Assembly (NCBI GenBank): GCA_016703545.1
Contig: JADJBX010000001.1
Location: 124,001 to 188,000 of the forward strand
Length of the DNA stretch: 64,000 nt
Direction: 5' to 3'
Origin: Candidatus Amarobacillus elongatus
Lineage (GTDB): Bacteria > Chloroflexota > Dehalococcoidia > Tepidiformales > Tepidiformaceae
Below, piece by piece: positions 43,587 to 52,758 of the stretch. Numbering within the stretch: position 1 is the first letter of the stretch; each line of letters begins with the position of its first letter. The notes under the pieces were generated by a model. It had not been told where the DNA came from and ran no database searches. It was given only the letters and a program-made list of their open reading frames with translations. Made by a program: the position numbers and the translations under genes.

Positions 43587-44480
43587 TCAATCGACCTTGC
43601 GGGCGACGGCGCAGAGGATGTCGCGCGGGTTCACGTACACGGCCGCGCGGTCCAGCCCGGCGACGTCGACGCCCTTACCGAGCAGCTTCGCCGCGGGGCC
43701 GGCGTAGATGCTGAGGCGGCGCGCGAAGAAGTCGAGCGCGACATCCTTGCCGATGGACGTCACTTCGAGGACTTCGAACCCGGCCTTTTCGAGCGCCAGG
43801 CTGATCGTCCGCTTCGAGAAGTAGTAGAGATGCTCCTCGGCGAGCTTGAAGCCCATCCACTTCGCGCCCGTGATCTTCGCGACCAGGCTCGCGACGTCGG
43901 GCGTGCTGAGCACGATCAGCCCGCGCGGCTTCAGGAGGTCGCGGCAGTACTTCAGCTCCTCGACCGGGTCCGTGACGTGCTCGATAACGTCCCACATCGT
44001 GAGGACATCGAAGGAGTTCTGTTCAAAGCCCGCCTCGCGCAGCATGCCGCAGCGGGCGGGGATGCCGAGCTGCTCGTTCGCGTACTGGATGGCGTGCGCG
44101 GAGATGTCGACGCCGTCGACCTCCCAACCGCGGCGCCTTGCCTCTTCGAGGAAGAAGCCGAGCGCGCAGCCCACGTCGAGGAGCCGGCCGCGGGCGGGTG
44201 TGTAACGCTCGATGGTGTCGAGCCGCCGGCTGGCTGTCTTCAAGATGCAGTAGCGGTCACGGGCGTAGTCGTCGTAGCCCATGAGGGCCGAATCGTGGCT
44301 CTTGAAGTAGTCCTCGCTGTAGACCTTTCGAAGCTCGTCCGGGTCCGGGAAGTGGCGGACGCAGACGAGGCCACAGGTGGCGCAGCGGCAGAGGTGCGCG
44401 AGCTTGGGATTGCCGACGGATTCGAAGAGGTCGTTATGGCAAAGCCCGCAGGGCCGGGAGTTGCGGAAGCGGGTAGTCAT
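43587..44480 (-). CDS. Zinc-ribbon class I SAM-dependent methyltransferase
   Basis: 297 residues. N-terminal Cys pairs (CGLC and CRCATCG) form a zinc ribbon; the Rossmann domain follows with SAM motif I LLDVGCALGFFLEEA, acidic VDGVDIS and the DVIEHVTDPVEEL segment. This ribbon-plus-methyltransferase plan is common in enzymes acting on sugars or cell-surface polymers, but the acceptor is unknown. TACCCT six bases before the ATG suggests a leaderless transcript. Divergent from hisH. Confidence 0.85.
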   Translation of the reverse strand: MTTRFRNSRPCGLCHNDLFESVGNPKLAHLCRCATCGLVCVRHFPDPDELRKVYSEDYFKSHDSALMGYDDYARDRYCILKTASRRLDTIERYTPARGRLLDVGCALGFFLEEARRRGWEVDGVDISAHAIQYANEQLGIPARCGMLREAGFEQNSFDVLTMWDVIEHVTDPVEELKYCRDLLKPRGLIVLSTPDVASLVAKITGAKWMGFKLAEEHLYYFSKRTISLALEKAGFEVLEVTSIGKDVALDFFARRLSIYAGPAAKLLGKGVDVAGLDRAAVYVNPRDILCAVARKVD

Positions 44481-44486
44481 GCGCGA

Positions 44487-44492
44487 AGGGTA
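44487..44492 (-). promoter_or_regulatory. Leaderless -10 (TACCCT) for the methyltransferase gene
   Basis: Minus strand TACCCT-TCGCGC-ATG: a six-base gap. Confidence 0.5.
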
Positions 44493-44582
44493 CCAGACCG
44501 CCGGGATACATCAGCGTCAACCGCGGGCGGGATACCTCGCAATGGAGGAATCAGGGGGACGGGACCGGCGGGGGACGCGTGA

Positions 44583-44588
44583 TACACT
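44583..44588 (+). promoter_or_regulatory. -10 (TACACT) for hisH, near-leaderless
   Basis: TACACT, eight bases, ATG 44597. Confidence 0.5.
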
Positions 44589-44596
44589 CGACGGGC

Positions 44597-45256
44597 ATGA
44601 GCAAGAACGTCGTCATCGTCGATTACGGGGCCGGGAACATCCGCAGCGTGGCGCGCGCCGTGGCCCATGTCGACGGTGCGCCGGTGGTTTCGGCGGACCC
44701 GGATGACATCGACCGCGCGGAGGCACTCATCCTGCCCGGCGTGGGCGCGGCCGCCGACACGATGGAGAACCTGCGCTCGCGGAACGTGATTGGCCCGGTG
44801 ATGGAGTACATCGCCGCCGGGCGGCCGTTCCTCGGCGTCTGCATGGGACTGCAGGCGCTGCTCGATTGGTCCGAAGAGAACGGCGGCACGGACTGCCTGG
44901 GCGTGCTGCCCGGCAAGATCCTGCGGTTCTCATCGGAGGGCCGGAAGGTGCCGCACATGGGCTGGAACACCGTCGAATGGACACGCGAACACGCGATCAC
45001 CGAGGGGATCCCGTCGGGCAGTGCGTTCTATTTCGTCCACAGCTACCACCCGACCGTCGACGACCCGGCGCTGGCGCTGGGCATGACCGAGTACGGGGTG
45101 ACGTTCCCGAGCGCGGTCGGGCGCGACAACGTGGTGGCCACGCAGTTCCACCCGGAGAAGAGCGGCGAGACCGGGCTGCGGCTGTACTCGAACTTCCTCA
45201 CGTGGGCCCGGAGCGCCGCGTTCGTGTCGTTCGCGGGGGCGGGAACGAGCACGTGA
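44597..45256 (+). CDS. hisH: Imidazole glycerol phosphate synthase glutaminase subunit
   Basis: 219 residues from ATG 44597; an upstream in-frame start at 44579 would precede the -10 hexamer. Class I glutamine amidotransferase: VIVDYGAGNIRSV, PGVGAAADTM, nucleophile C82 in GVCMGLQ and the late QFHPEKSG His/Glu pair. Supplies ammonia to HisF. Overlaps hisA by four bases (GTGA). Confidence 0.95.
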   Translation: MSKNVVIVDYGAGNIRSVARAVAHVDGAPVVSADPDDIDRAEALILPGVGAAADTMENLRSRNVIGPVMEYIAAGRPFLGVCMGLQALLDWSEENGGTDCLGVLPGKILRFSSEGRKVPHMGWNTVEWTREHAITEGIPSGSAFYFVHSYHPTVDDPALALGMTEYGVTFPSAVGRDNVVATQFHPEKSGETGLRLYSNFLTWARSAAFVSFAGAGTST

Positions 45257-45978
45257 GGTTCCAGGTCATCCCCTCGATTGATTTGCGCGAGGGCCGCTGC
45301 GTGCGGCTCTTCCAGGGGGACTACGCGCGCGAGACGCGCTACCCCGGGGACCCGGTCGAGGTGGCGCGCCGCTGGGCGAGCGCGGGCGCCGACATCCTGC
45401 ACATCGTGGACCTCGATGGGGCCAAGGCGGGCGCGCCCGCGAATGCGACGGTCATGGCGAGCATCTGCGAGGCCCTTTCGATCCCGGTCGAGGTCTCGGG
45501 CGGGTTGCGGACGATGGCCGACATCGATGCGGCGTTCGCGTACGGCGCCGGCCGCGTGCAGCTTGGCAGCATCGCCGTGCGCGACCCGGAGCTGGTTCAA
45601 GAGGCGTGCGCGGCGTTCCCGGGCGGCGTTGTGGTGTCGCTGGATGCACGCGACGGCGAGGTGATGACGGACGGTTGGACCGCAGGCGGCGGGGTGAAGG
45701 TCGAGGAGATGGCGCGCCGGATGGTGGACCTCGGCGTGCCGCGGTTGATGTTCACGGATATCTCGCACGATGGCGCGATGCGCGGCCCGAACGTGGAGGC
45801 GCTGCGCGCACTCGCGGCACTGGTGCCCGTGCCGGTCGTCGCCTCGGGCGGCGTGACGGCGATCGAGCACCTGCACGCGATCGCGGAGGCCGGGTGCGAG
45901 GGCGCCATCATCGGCCGCGCGCTCTATGAAGGGGCGATCGACCTGCGAGCAGCGATCGAGGCGTTCGCGGCGCGCTAG
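45253..45978 (+). CDS. hisA: Phosphoribosylformimino-5-aminoimidazole carboxamide ribotide isomerase
   Basis: 241 residues from GTG 45253, overlapping the hisH stop. Half-barrel-duplicated TIM barrel: catalytic Asp in IPSIDLREGRCVRL, EVSGGLRTM, SLDARDGEVMTDGW (second Asp near 130) and FTDISHDGAMRGPN. Converts ProFAR to PRFAR, the HisF substrate. Specific HisA rather than PriA cannot be settled from sequence alone; no trpF is visible. Confidence 0.93.
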   Translation: MRFQVIPSIDLREGRCVRLFQGDYARETRYPGDPVEVARRWASAGADILHIVDLDGAKAGAPANATVMASICEALSIPVEVSGGLRTMADIDAAFAYGAGRVQLGSIAVRDPELVQEACAAFPGGVVVSLDARDGEVMTDGWTAGGGVKVEEMARRMVDLGVPRLMFTDISHDGAMRGPNVEALRALAALVPVPVVASGGVTAIEHLHAIAEAGCEGAIIGRALYEGAIDLRAAIEAFAAR

Positions 45979-46019
45979 CCGCATCGACACTGTCCCGGCG
46001 CTCCCACACAATCGAACCC

Positions 46020-46799
46020 ATGCTGATGCGCCGCATCATCCCCTGCTTCGACGTCAATAATGGCCGCGTGGTGAAGGGCATCTCCTTCGTGGAGCTGCGG
46101 GACGCGGGCGATCCCGTCGAGCTCGCCAAGATCTACGAACGCGAAGGGGCGGACGAGCTCGTGTTCCTCGACATCACGGCCTCCAGCGACGACCGCGCGA
46201 CGGTGTACGACATGGTGGCGGCGACGGCGGACCAGGTGTTCATCCCGTTCACCGTCGGCGGCGGCATCCGCAGCGTGACGGACATGAAGATCATGCTGGA
46301 GCTGGGCGCCGAGAAGGTCAGCATCAACACGTCGGCAATCCAGACCCCCGAGCTCATCAACGATGGCGCGTACCGCTTCGGGAGCCAGGCGATTGTCGTC
46401 GCCATCGACGCGCGGCGCGTCCCGGGCGAGCACGGCGCGTGGGAGGTGTACACCCACGGCGGGCGGAACCCCACGGGCATGGACGCGGTCGAATGGGCGA
46501 AGGAGGCGGTCCAACGTGGCGCGGGCGAACTGCTCGTGACGAGCATGGACACCGACGGCCACCAGAAGGGGTACGACCTCGGGATGCTGCGGGCGATCAG
46601 CGAGGCGGTGACGGTGCCGGTGATCGCCTCCGGCGGGGCGGGCGGGCCGGAGCATATGGCGCAGGCGCTGACGCAGGGCGCGGCGGACGCCGTGCTCGCG
46701 GCGAGCATCTTCCACTTCGGGACGTATTCCATTCGGCAGGTGAAGGAGTACCTCGCGGGCGAAGGCATCCCGGTACGGCTGGAACCCCACCACGCCTAG
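46020..46799 (+). CDS. hisF: Imidazole glycerol phosphate synthase cyclase subunit
   Basis: 259 residues. TIM barrel related to HisA: catalytic Asp in PCFDVNNGRVVKG and in SMDTDGHQKGYDL, phosphate loops VGGGIRSV and ASGGAGGPEHM. Uses ammonia from HisH to form imidazole glycerol phosphate and AICAR. Two Met codons (46020, 46026) are possible starts; a weak CACAAT lies seven bases upstream of the first. Confidence 0.96.
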   Translation: MLMRRIIPCFDVNNGRVVKGISFVELRDAGDPVELAKIYEREGADELVFLDITASSDDRATVYDMVAATADQVFIPFTVGGGIRSVTDMKIMLELGAEKVSINTSAIQTPELINDGAYRFGSQAIVVAIDARRVPGEHGAWEVYTHGGRNPTGMDAVEWAKEAVQRGAGELLVTSMDTDGHQKGYDLGMLRAISEAVTVPVIASGGAGGPEHMAQALTQGAADAVLAASIFHFGTYSIRQVKEYLAGEGIPVRLEPHHA

Positions 46800-46889
46800 C
46801 GGGCTGCGCCGGGGAACGCGCACGCCCGCCGATTTCGATCCCGAGACGCAGGCCGGCCGGAGGGCCGCATTCGAAACAGGAGCACTGGC

Positions 46890-47234
46890 GTGAGTGAGGC
46901 GGAAGTCATTTCGTTCGACGAGAAGGGGCTGATCCCGGCGGTCGTGCAGGACGCGGACACGAACGAGGTCCTCGTGCTGGCATGGATGAACCGGGAGTCG
47001 ATCGAGCACACCTACAAGACCGGGCACGTGACGTTCTGGTCGCGGAGCCGGAACGAACTGTGGGAGAAGGGCGCGACGAGCGGGAACGTCCTCAACTTCG
47101 TGAGCATCGCGAAGAACTGCGAAGCCAATTCGTTCCTCGTGAAGGCGCGGCCGGTGGGGCCGACGTGCCACACGAACAACCAGTCGTGCTACTACCGGCC
47201 GTTCGCGCCGGAGACGGACCTGCCGCCCGCGTAA
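46890..47234 (+). CDS. hisI: Phosphoribosyl-AMP cyclohydrolase
   Basis: 114 residues, start GTG 46890 after CAGGAG. Conserved VLVLAWMNRESIEHTYKTG, TFWSRSRNELWEKGATSGN and the zinc site GPTCHTNNQSCYYR. Opens the adenine ring of PR-AMP. No fused HisE (pyrophosphohydrolase) domain follows, so hisE and the other his genes (G, D, B, C) must lie elsewhere. Confidence 0.96.
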   Translation: MSEAEVISFDEKGLIPAVVQDADTNEVLVLAWMNRESIEHTYKTGHVTFWSRSRNELWEKGATSGNVLNFVSIAKNCEANSFLVKARPVGPTCHTNNQSCYYRPFAPETDLPPA

Positions 47235-47277
47235 CCGGGGGGCGAAGGCGCCAGGGCGCCGCGCGGTTCATCACAAT

Positions 47278-47305
47278 CGGGGGTGGCGATGCGTCACCCC
47301 CGTTT
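47278..47305 (+). terminator. Terminator after hisI
   Basis: CGGGGGTG/CACCCCCG, 8-bp stem with a 9-base loop, followed by TTT; 44 bases past the hisI stop. Confidence 0.65.
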
Positions 47306-47357
47306 CGCACCCGCCGCGAGCGCTGACAGGGGCGGGCGGGTCTGCGACGATGCGGGT

Positions 47358-47579
47358 ATGGAGAACCGGGAACTGGGGCTGCTCGTGGTCGTGCTGGGCA
47401 TTGCCGCGATTGCCATCGGAGGCCTGATCGCGGCCGGCGGGCTGTCGTGGTTTGGGCGGCTGCCCGGCGACATCCGCTGGAGCGGCGGCAGCACGCGCGT
47501 TTACGTGCCGATCACGACCATGATCCTGCTCTCCCTCGGGCTCTCCGTGGTGTCCTACCTGCTGCGGCGATTCTTCTAA
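47358..47579 (+). CDS. DUF2905 small membrane protein
   Basis: 73 residues. Two transmembrane segments (LLVVVLGIAAIAIGGLIAAG and VPITTMILLSLGLSVVSYLL) around the conserved cytoplasmic or outside loop WFGRLPGDIRWSGG, which is the DUF2905 signature. Function unknown; the family is widespread in Chloroflexota, Firmicutes and others. GACGAT six bases before the ATG fits the leaderless pattern loosely. Followed by the RibD-like gene 20 bases later. Confidence 0.85.
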   Translation: MENRELGLLVVVLGIAAIAIGGLIAAGGLSWFGRLPGDIRWSGGSTRVYVPITTMILLSLGLSVVSYLLRRFF

Positions 47580-47599
47580 GTGGCCTCGGAGCACGCGCC

Positions 47600-48337
47600 A
47601 TGAAGCCTGACTACACCCGCCTCGCATTCGGCCCGCCGCCCGCGGACCGGCCATACGTGCTCCTGAACATGGTCACGTCCATCGATGGCAAGGCCGTGGT
47701 CGAGGGCTCGGAGAAGGGGCTTGGTTCGAAGACAGACCAGCGGCTGATGCGCGAGCTGCGCACGAACGCGGACGTCATCCTCAATGGCGCGGGGACGCTG
47801 CGGGCGAGTGGCACATCGCCGCGGCTGGGGGGCGACGCCGCGCTGGAGCAGTTGCGGCTGGAGGCCGGGAAGCCGCGGTGTCCCACGGCGGCGGTGATCT
47901 CGCGCTCCGGGAATCTGCCGCTCGATGCCACCTTCTTCCGCGCTCGGGACTTCGACGCCATGGTCTACCTCTCGGAGGCAGCGACAGCGGAGGCGCGGCG
48001 CGCGATCATCGCGGCGGGGAGGCCGGTGGTAGGGGTGCCGGCGGAGCACGAAGTGCAGGTCGCGCTGGCCCACATGCGGCTGGAGATGGGCGCGGACGTG
48101 CTGCTGTGCGAAGGCGGCCCGGATTTGAACGGCCAGCTCTTCGCCATCGACGCCGTGGACGAGTTCTTCCTGACGTTGGGGCCGGTCGTGGTCTCGGGGC
48201 GCGATTCCAAGACGCCGGTGGAGGGCGATTCGCCGTTCGCGCGCGATACGCTGCCGCGCTTCTCGCTCGTCTCCTGTGTCGCGAACGACGAGACGAGCGA
48301 GGTGTACCTGCGCTACCGGCGGGCGCGCGAAGGGTAG
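47600..48337 (+). CDS. RibD C-terminal domain / dihydrofolate-reductase-fold reductase
   Basis: 245 residues from ATG 47600. The fold signature NMVTSIDGKAVVEG, NADVILNGAGTLRASG and LLCEGGPDLNGQL matches the reductase domain of RibD (5-amino-6-(ribosylamino)uracil reductase) and its stand-alone relatives. NADPH-dependent. No deaminase domain and no rib gene is nearby, so it may be a separate pyrimidine/flavin-type reductase. Substrate not certain. Confidence 0.82.
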   Translation: MKPDYTRLAFGPPPADRPYVLLNMVTSIDGKAVVEGSEKGLGSKTDQRLMRELRTNADVILNGAGTLRASGTSPRLGGDAALEQLRLEAGKPRCPTAAVISRSGNLPLDATFFRARDFDAMVYLSEAATAEARRAIIAAGRPVVGVPAEHEVQVALAHMRLEMGADVLLCEGGPDLNGQLFAIDAVDEFFLTLGPVVVSGRDSKTPVEGDSPFARDTLPRFSLVSCVANDETSEVYLRYRRAREG

Positions 48338-48347
48338 GGGCGATCGT

Positions 48348-49406
48348 TTACGGGAAGCGGTTGAACCAGGCGAGGGAGAGGCCGCCCGCGACCAGGACAA
48401 GCGCGGCGCCCATGCCCGCGAACCAGTAGGTCACTTCGCGCTTCTCGGTGTCGTAGCCGATGCGGGAGCCCAGTTCGGAGTAGACGGACTTGAGCTCCTG
48501 CTCGGTGGGCGCCGCGAAGAACTTCGCCCCCGTGGTCTCGGCGACCTGCTTGAGCGTCTCCTCGTCCGGGGGGACGCGAACGCGGCGGAGGCGGCCGGCG
48601 TTGTCCTCGACTTCAGCCACGCCCTCCTGCGTGCCAACGGCGACCGTGAAGAACGGCACGTTCAAATCGCGTGCCTCGGCGGCGGCGTCGAGCGGTTGGG
48701 CGGAGCCGGCGGTGTTCGCGCCATCGGAGAGGAGGACCACCACGACCGGGAGCTCCTCGGCGGCGATGGCGCCTCCGTTCGTGGCGCGCGGCGCTGGGGT
48801 CGGCGTGGGAGTCGTCCCGGGGATAGCGGCAGGTTCCTGCGGGCGAGCGAGGTCGAGGGCGGCCATCATGGCGTCGCCCATCGCCGTGCCACCCTTCGAA
48901 CGCAGCTGCAATACGGCTTCCTTCACGGCTTCGTGGTCATCCGTGGGGGCGATGTTGACCGTCACGCCGGTGGAGAAGCTGACGAGCGACACGCGAAACT
49001 TGTCGGGGAGGCGGTCGATGAGGGTGATGGCGGCTTCCTGCGCGGCCGCGAGCCGGGTCGGCTGAACGTCGGTCGCGAGCATGGAGCCGCTGACGTCCAT
49101 CACGAGGATGACGGTCGCCTCCTCTTTCGGGATGCGCGTATTCCGCTCGGGGCGGGCGAGCGCGAGGACAAGGGCGCCGATCGCGAGGACGTAGAGCGCG
49201 GCGGGAAGATGGCGGCGCCACCCGGGCGTGCGTTCAACGACGTTCGCGAGCAGGTCCAGGTTCGTGAAGCGGACGGCGTACTTTGGCCGGCGCATCTGGA
49301 CGAGCAGGTACGCGACGACGCCGAGCGGAATGAGCAGCAGGCCGAGAAGCAGCCACGGCGAGGCGAATGAGAACCCCGCGAGCAGGAATGGAGCAGGGGC
49401 GATCAC
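48348..49406 (-). CDS. BatA-like VWA-domain membrane protein
   Basis: 352 residues from GTG 49406, overlapping the DUF58 stop (GTGA). Two N-terminal membrane segments (SPWLLLGLLLIPLGVVAYLLV and LPAALYVLAIGALVLALA), a von Willebrand A domain with MIDAS MDVSGSM, and LSDGANTAG later, then a C-terminal membrane segment. Family BatA/aerotolerance; works with MoxR and DUF58 proteins, probably in assembly or stress-related complexes at the membrane. Confidence 0.88.
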   Translation of the reverse strand: MIAPAPFLLAGFSFASPWLLLGLLLIPLGVVAYLLVQMRRPKYAVRFTNLDLLANVVERTPGWRRHLPAALYVLAIGALVLALARPERNTRIPKEEATVILVMDVSGSMLATDVQPTRLAAAQEAAITLIDRLPDKFRVSLVSFSTGVTVNIAPTDDHEAVKEAVLQLRSKGGTAMGDAMMAALDLARPQEPAAIPGTTPTPTPAPRATNGGAIAAEELPVVVVLLSDGANTAGSAQPLDAAAEARDLNVPFFTVAVGTQEGVAEVEDNAGRLRRVRVPPDEETLKQVAETTGAKFFAAPTEQELKSVYSELGSRIGYDTEKREVTYWFAGMGAALVLVAGGLSLAWFNRFP

Positions 49407-50341
49407 CGGCGGTCTCCCTTCTGGAGGAGGAAGGAGGCGAAGGTCCGCAACCAGTCGCCGTTGGTTCCGAGGACCACGTGGCGCGCGCCGGTCCGGCTGA
49501 TGTCGGTAGCGACCTCGGCGCGCTCGGCTGCGGCGGCGGCGGCGAAGCGCTCGCGGAGCTTCTTCTTCGCGGTGTCGACGCGCAGCTGGCGGCCGGTCTC
49601 GGGGTCCACGAGCCAGAGCTCGCCCACGTTCGGGAGCTCCTGCTCCCGCGGGTCGCGAACTTCGGCGGCAAGCACGGGATGCCGGCCGGCGAGTTCGACC
49701 AGCGGGCCCCGCCAATCGCGCGGGCCGCGGACGTCGGAGCCGACGACGACCAGGTTCGAACGTGCGGAGAGGCGGTTCACACGGCGCATGGCTTCACCGA
49801 GGCTGGGACCGCCCTGGCCTTCGGGCACGGGCTGGCGCCGCACCGCTTCGAGCAGCCCGAGCATGCCGGCGCGTCCCTGCCCGGGAGGCACCATGGTGGC
49901 ATGGTCCACACCGAAGCTCATGACACCGAGGCGGTTGCCACGGCGGGTGGCGATGTGGCCCACTGCGAGCGCCACGCCCTCGGCGACGTCCGCCTTGCGG
50001 CGGTCGGCGGTGCCGAAGTGCATCGAAGGGGACAGGTCCAGCACCAGCCAGGTCGTGAGCACGCGTTCGGCGACGTGGACGCGAACATGGGGTTCACCCG
50101 TGCGGGCGGTGACGTTCCAATCGATCTGGCGGACGTCGTCGCCGGGGGTGTAGGGGCGGATCTGCATGAGCTCGGTGCCGGCGCCGGGCGCGGAGGAGCG
50201 GTAGTCACCGGCGAGGAGGCCCATGACGCGGTGGCCGATGGTGATATCGAGAGCGCGCAGCAGGCCATCGGGCATCGGCCCGGGCCCGGGGGCCGCGGGA
50301 GTGCGCACGGCGCGCAGGCTGTGCGCGGCGATGGCGCTCAC
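49403..50341 (-). CDS. DUF58-family protein
   Basis: 312 residues from GTG 50341, which overlaps the moxR stop. The DUF58 signature RPYTPGDDVRQIDWNVTAR sits near 70-90, followed by a VWA-like fold with LVLDLSPSMHFG. Partner of MoxR AAA+ ATPases and BatA proteins. Because of a frameshift in moxR, this gene's frame appears fused to the moxR frame; the GTGA junction shows they are separate genes. Confidence 0.87.
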   Translation of the reverse strand: MSAIAAHSLRAVRTPAAPGPGPMPDGLLRALDITIGHRVMGLLAGDYRSSAPGAGTELMQIRPYTPGDDVRQIDWNVTARTGEPHVRVHVAERVLTTWLVLDLSPSMHFGTADRRKADVAEGVALAVGHIATRRGNRLGVMSFGVDHATMVPPGQGRAGMLGLLEAVRRQPVPEGQGGPSLGEAMRRVNRLSARSNLVVVGSDVRGPRDWRGPLVELAGRHPVLAAEVRDPREQELPNVGELWLVDPETGRQLRVDTAKKKLRERFAAAAAAERAEVATDISRTGARHVVLGTNGDWLRTFASFLLQKGDRR

Positions 50342-51346
50342 GCCGTCGCCTGCTGGGCGAGGTCGATACGAGGCAGCGGCACGGCCGCGAGCACGGCATC
50401 GAGGATGCTGTCGGGGTTCACGCCTTCGGCCAGGGCCTGGTAGGTGAGCACCATACGGTGGCGCAAGACGTCGCGGGCGAGTTCGTTCACATCCTGGGGG
50501 AGGGCGTACCGCCGGCCACGGATGAGCGCCAGCGCGCGCGGCATGCACGAGATTGATGGAACCGCGGGGGCTCGCGCCGAAAGCGATGTGATCGCTGTGC
50601 TGGGCGACCCCGAACCGCGCCGGTTCGCGCGTGGCGGAGACGAGATTGACGGCGTAATCGGCGACCATGCGGTCGACGTAGACGTTACGGGAGAGCTCCT
50701 GGTACGCGGCCAGCTTCTCGAGCGAGATAATCTGGCCCACTTTCTCCGGCACGCCGAGGGAGCGCTGCACGACGCTCATCTCCTCGCCCTTCGAGGGATA
50801 GTCGACGAGCACCTTCATCATGAAGCGGTCGACCTGGGCCTCGGGCAGGGGGTAGGTGCCCTCCGATTCGATCGGGTTTTGGGTGGCAAGGACGAGGAAG
50901 GGCGCGGGCACCGGGAAGGTCTTGTGGCCGATGGTGACCTGCCGCTCCTGCATCACTTCCAGGAGGGCGGACTGCACCTTCGCGGGCGCACGGTTGATTT
51001 CGTCGGCGAGGAGGATGTTGCAGAAGACCGGGCCGGTCTCGGTTTCGAACGATCCCAGGTCCGGGCGCCAGATGCGCGTGCCGACGAGGTCCGAGGGGAC
51101 GAGGTCCGGGGTGAACTGGACGCGGTGGAAGGTGCCGCCCAGGACCTCGGCGACCGTCTTCACGGTGAGCGTCTTGGCGAGCCCGGGGACGCCTTCAAGG
51201 AGGATGTGCCCGTTGGAGAGGAGGGCGACGAGAACCCGTTCGAGCATCGCGTCCTGGCCAACGATGACGCGCTTGATCTCGAACATGGCCGCCTCGAAGG
51301 TGGCGTGGGCCTCGGCAACCTCGGGGTGGGGCGAATTCTGCTCCAA
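50338..51346 (-). pseudogene. MoxR-family AAA+ ATPase, one frameshift near the C-terminus
   Basis: Start TTG 51346 after GGAGG. Walker A GVPGLAKTL (52-60), Walker B LLADEINRA (112-120), sensor segment LATQNPIESEGTYPLPEAQVDRF. After FGASPRGSINLVHAARA the reading moves to another frame, which continues LALIRGRRYALPQDVNELARD to the stop at 50338. The sequence GCCGCGCGCGCTGGCG lacks one CG unit compared with the expected coding phase (50532-50542), or has one extra base. Repaired length ~336 residues. Works with the downstream DUF58 and VWA proteins. Confidence 0.85.
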
Positions 51347-51534
51347 GAAAGCCTCCAGGCGCGCGATGGGGCGCCGAGCGAAAAGGTATGCCGCTTACGA
51401 TGCGCCCCGGGGTTGAAATCGAGGGTAAACCCGAAGGACCCGGTTAGGGGGCCGTGGGCGCCCTCGAATCTTGTCACCGCGCGGCGTTCGCGCCTATGCT
51501 GGCGGCGCCGCGAAGGCTCATTCCGAAAGGACTC

Positions 51535-52453
51535 ATGACCGACCAGAAGATCACGGTACGAGCCCCGGGCGAACCGCCGGTTGATTATGTCCTTGGCGAG
51601 ACACCCGCCGTCATCGGGCGGGACCCTTCGTGCGACATCCGCGTTCCCAGCCAGTATGTCTCACGGCGCCACATCAAACTGGAACCGCGCGCCGGCGAAA
51701 TCATTCTGACAGACCTCGGCGGGCGAAACCCCCGTGTACGTCAACGGCAGCGCAATCACGGGCAGCGCGACGGTGCTCCCGGGCGACAGCATCGGCATCG
51801 CGGACGTGATTATCGACCTCGAAGGGGATGCGAGCGGCGGCGGCACGGTGGTGTTCTCGGCCCCCGCCGCGACGGCGGCACCGGCCGGGCGTCCCACCCC
51901 GGGCACCGACGCCGGCATCCGCAACGTCTGGCGCGGACAGGACCTCGGTCCCGGCGGCACCCTCTCGATTATGTTCACTGACCTCGAAAAGTCGACGAAC
52001 ATGGTCACCGAGCTCGGCGAACGCGAGGCGTACCAGGTTCTCAAGCTGCACAACCAGGTCCTGCGCGAACAGTTCACGGCCTTCCGCGGTCACGAAGCGA
52101 AGCGCATCGGCGACGGCTTTCTCGTGCTCTTCGCGAGCGTGCGCGACGCGCTGAACTGCGCGGTAAACATCCAGCGCCAGCTCATCGCGACGCCATCCCC
52201 GGAGCCGATCCGCGTGCGCATCGGGATTCACATCGGCGAAGTGCTCTGGGACGAGAACGACATCTTCGGTTCGGCGGTGAACTTCGCGGCGCGCGTCTCG
52301 GCAGAGGCCGTGGGCGGCGAAGTGCTCATCTCGGCGTTGCTGCGGGAAGTGATCGCACCCTCGGGCGAGTTCGGCTTCGAACCTTCGCGAACGGTGCCGC
52401 TCAAGGGGTTCAAGGGCGAACACAGCCTCACCCCGCTGCGCTGGCGGGACTAG
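51535..52453 (+). pseudogene. FHA domain - class III nucleotidyl cyclase fusion, one frameshift
   Basis: Start ATG 51535 with AAAGG upstream. N-terminal FHA domain (VIGRDPSCDIRV, SRRHIKLEP) that reads phospho-Thr; the C-terminal cyclase domain has metal Asp residues in FTDLEKST and GDGFLVLFAS, Lys before GDG, and FGSAVNFAARVS with the transition-state Asn/Arg. Residues match adenylate rather than guanylate cyclases. The shift is in AACCCCCGTG (51728-51733), where one C is extra; repaired length ~305 residues. Likely reads phosphorylation set by the nearby kinase/phosphatase pair. Convergent with the next gene, sharing CTAG stops. Confidence 0.85.
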
Positions 52454-52752
52454 TCCGCGGCGAAATAGGCGTCCAACGGCACCTCTTCCAGCTCCAGGAA
52501 CTGCAGGCTTTCGAGGAATGCCGCCTGCCCGGCCGTGCGTGGCAGATCCGCGCGGAAGGCGGCGAAGCCCCGGGCGTCGGCGAATCGCAGGACGTGGACT
52601 TCGTGGGGACCCTGCTCGGGGGCATTCGGCGGGCGGAACACGGCCACGACGTCGCCGCCGTGGCGGCGCATCACCTCGCGCGCGTGGCGTTCGTAGTCCC
52701 GCAGGAGGTCGAGGCGGCCATCGACCACGGTGATGAAGACGAGGTAGTGCAT
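52450..52752 (-). CDS. Dimeric alpha/beta-barrel protein (DUF1330-like)
   Basis: 100 residues. Beta-alpha pattern HYLVFITVVDGRLDLLRDYERHA, VVAVFRPP, then HEVHVLRFADARGFAAFRADLP and FLESLQFLELEEV, matching DUF1330 and related ferredoxin-like dimeric barrels. No catalytic residue set can be assigned. Six bases downstream of the PP2C gene on the same strand. Probably an accessory protein; function unknown. Confidence 0.65.
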   Translation of the reverse strand: MHYLVFITVVDGRLDLLRDYERHAREVMRRHGGDVVAVFRPPNAPEQGPHEVHVLRFADARGFAAFRADLPRTAGQAAFLESLQFLELEEVPLDAYFAAD

Positions 52753-52758
52753 CGGGGC

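Noticed and set aside
49403..51346. A true MoxR-DUF58 fusion protein
   Set aside because: The remaining MoxR C-terminus is encoded in another frame and ends at a GTGA junction with DUF58, so a frameshift is the better explanation.
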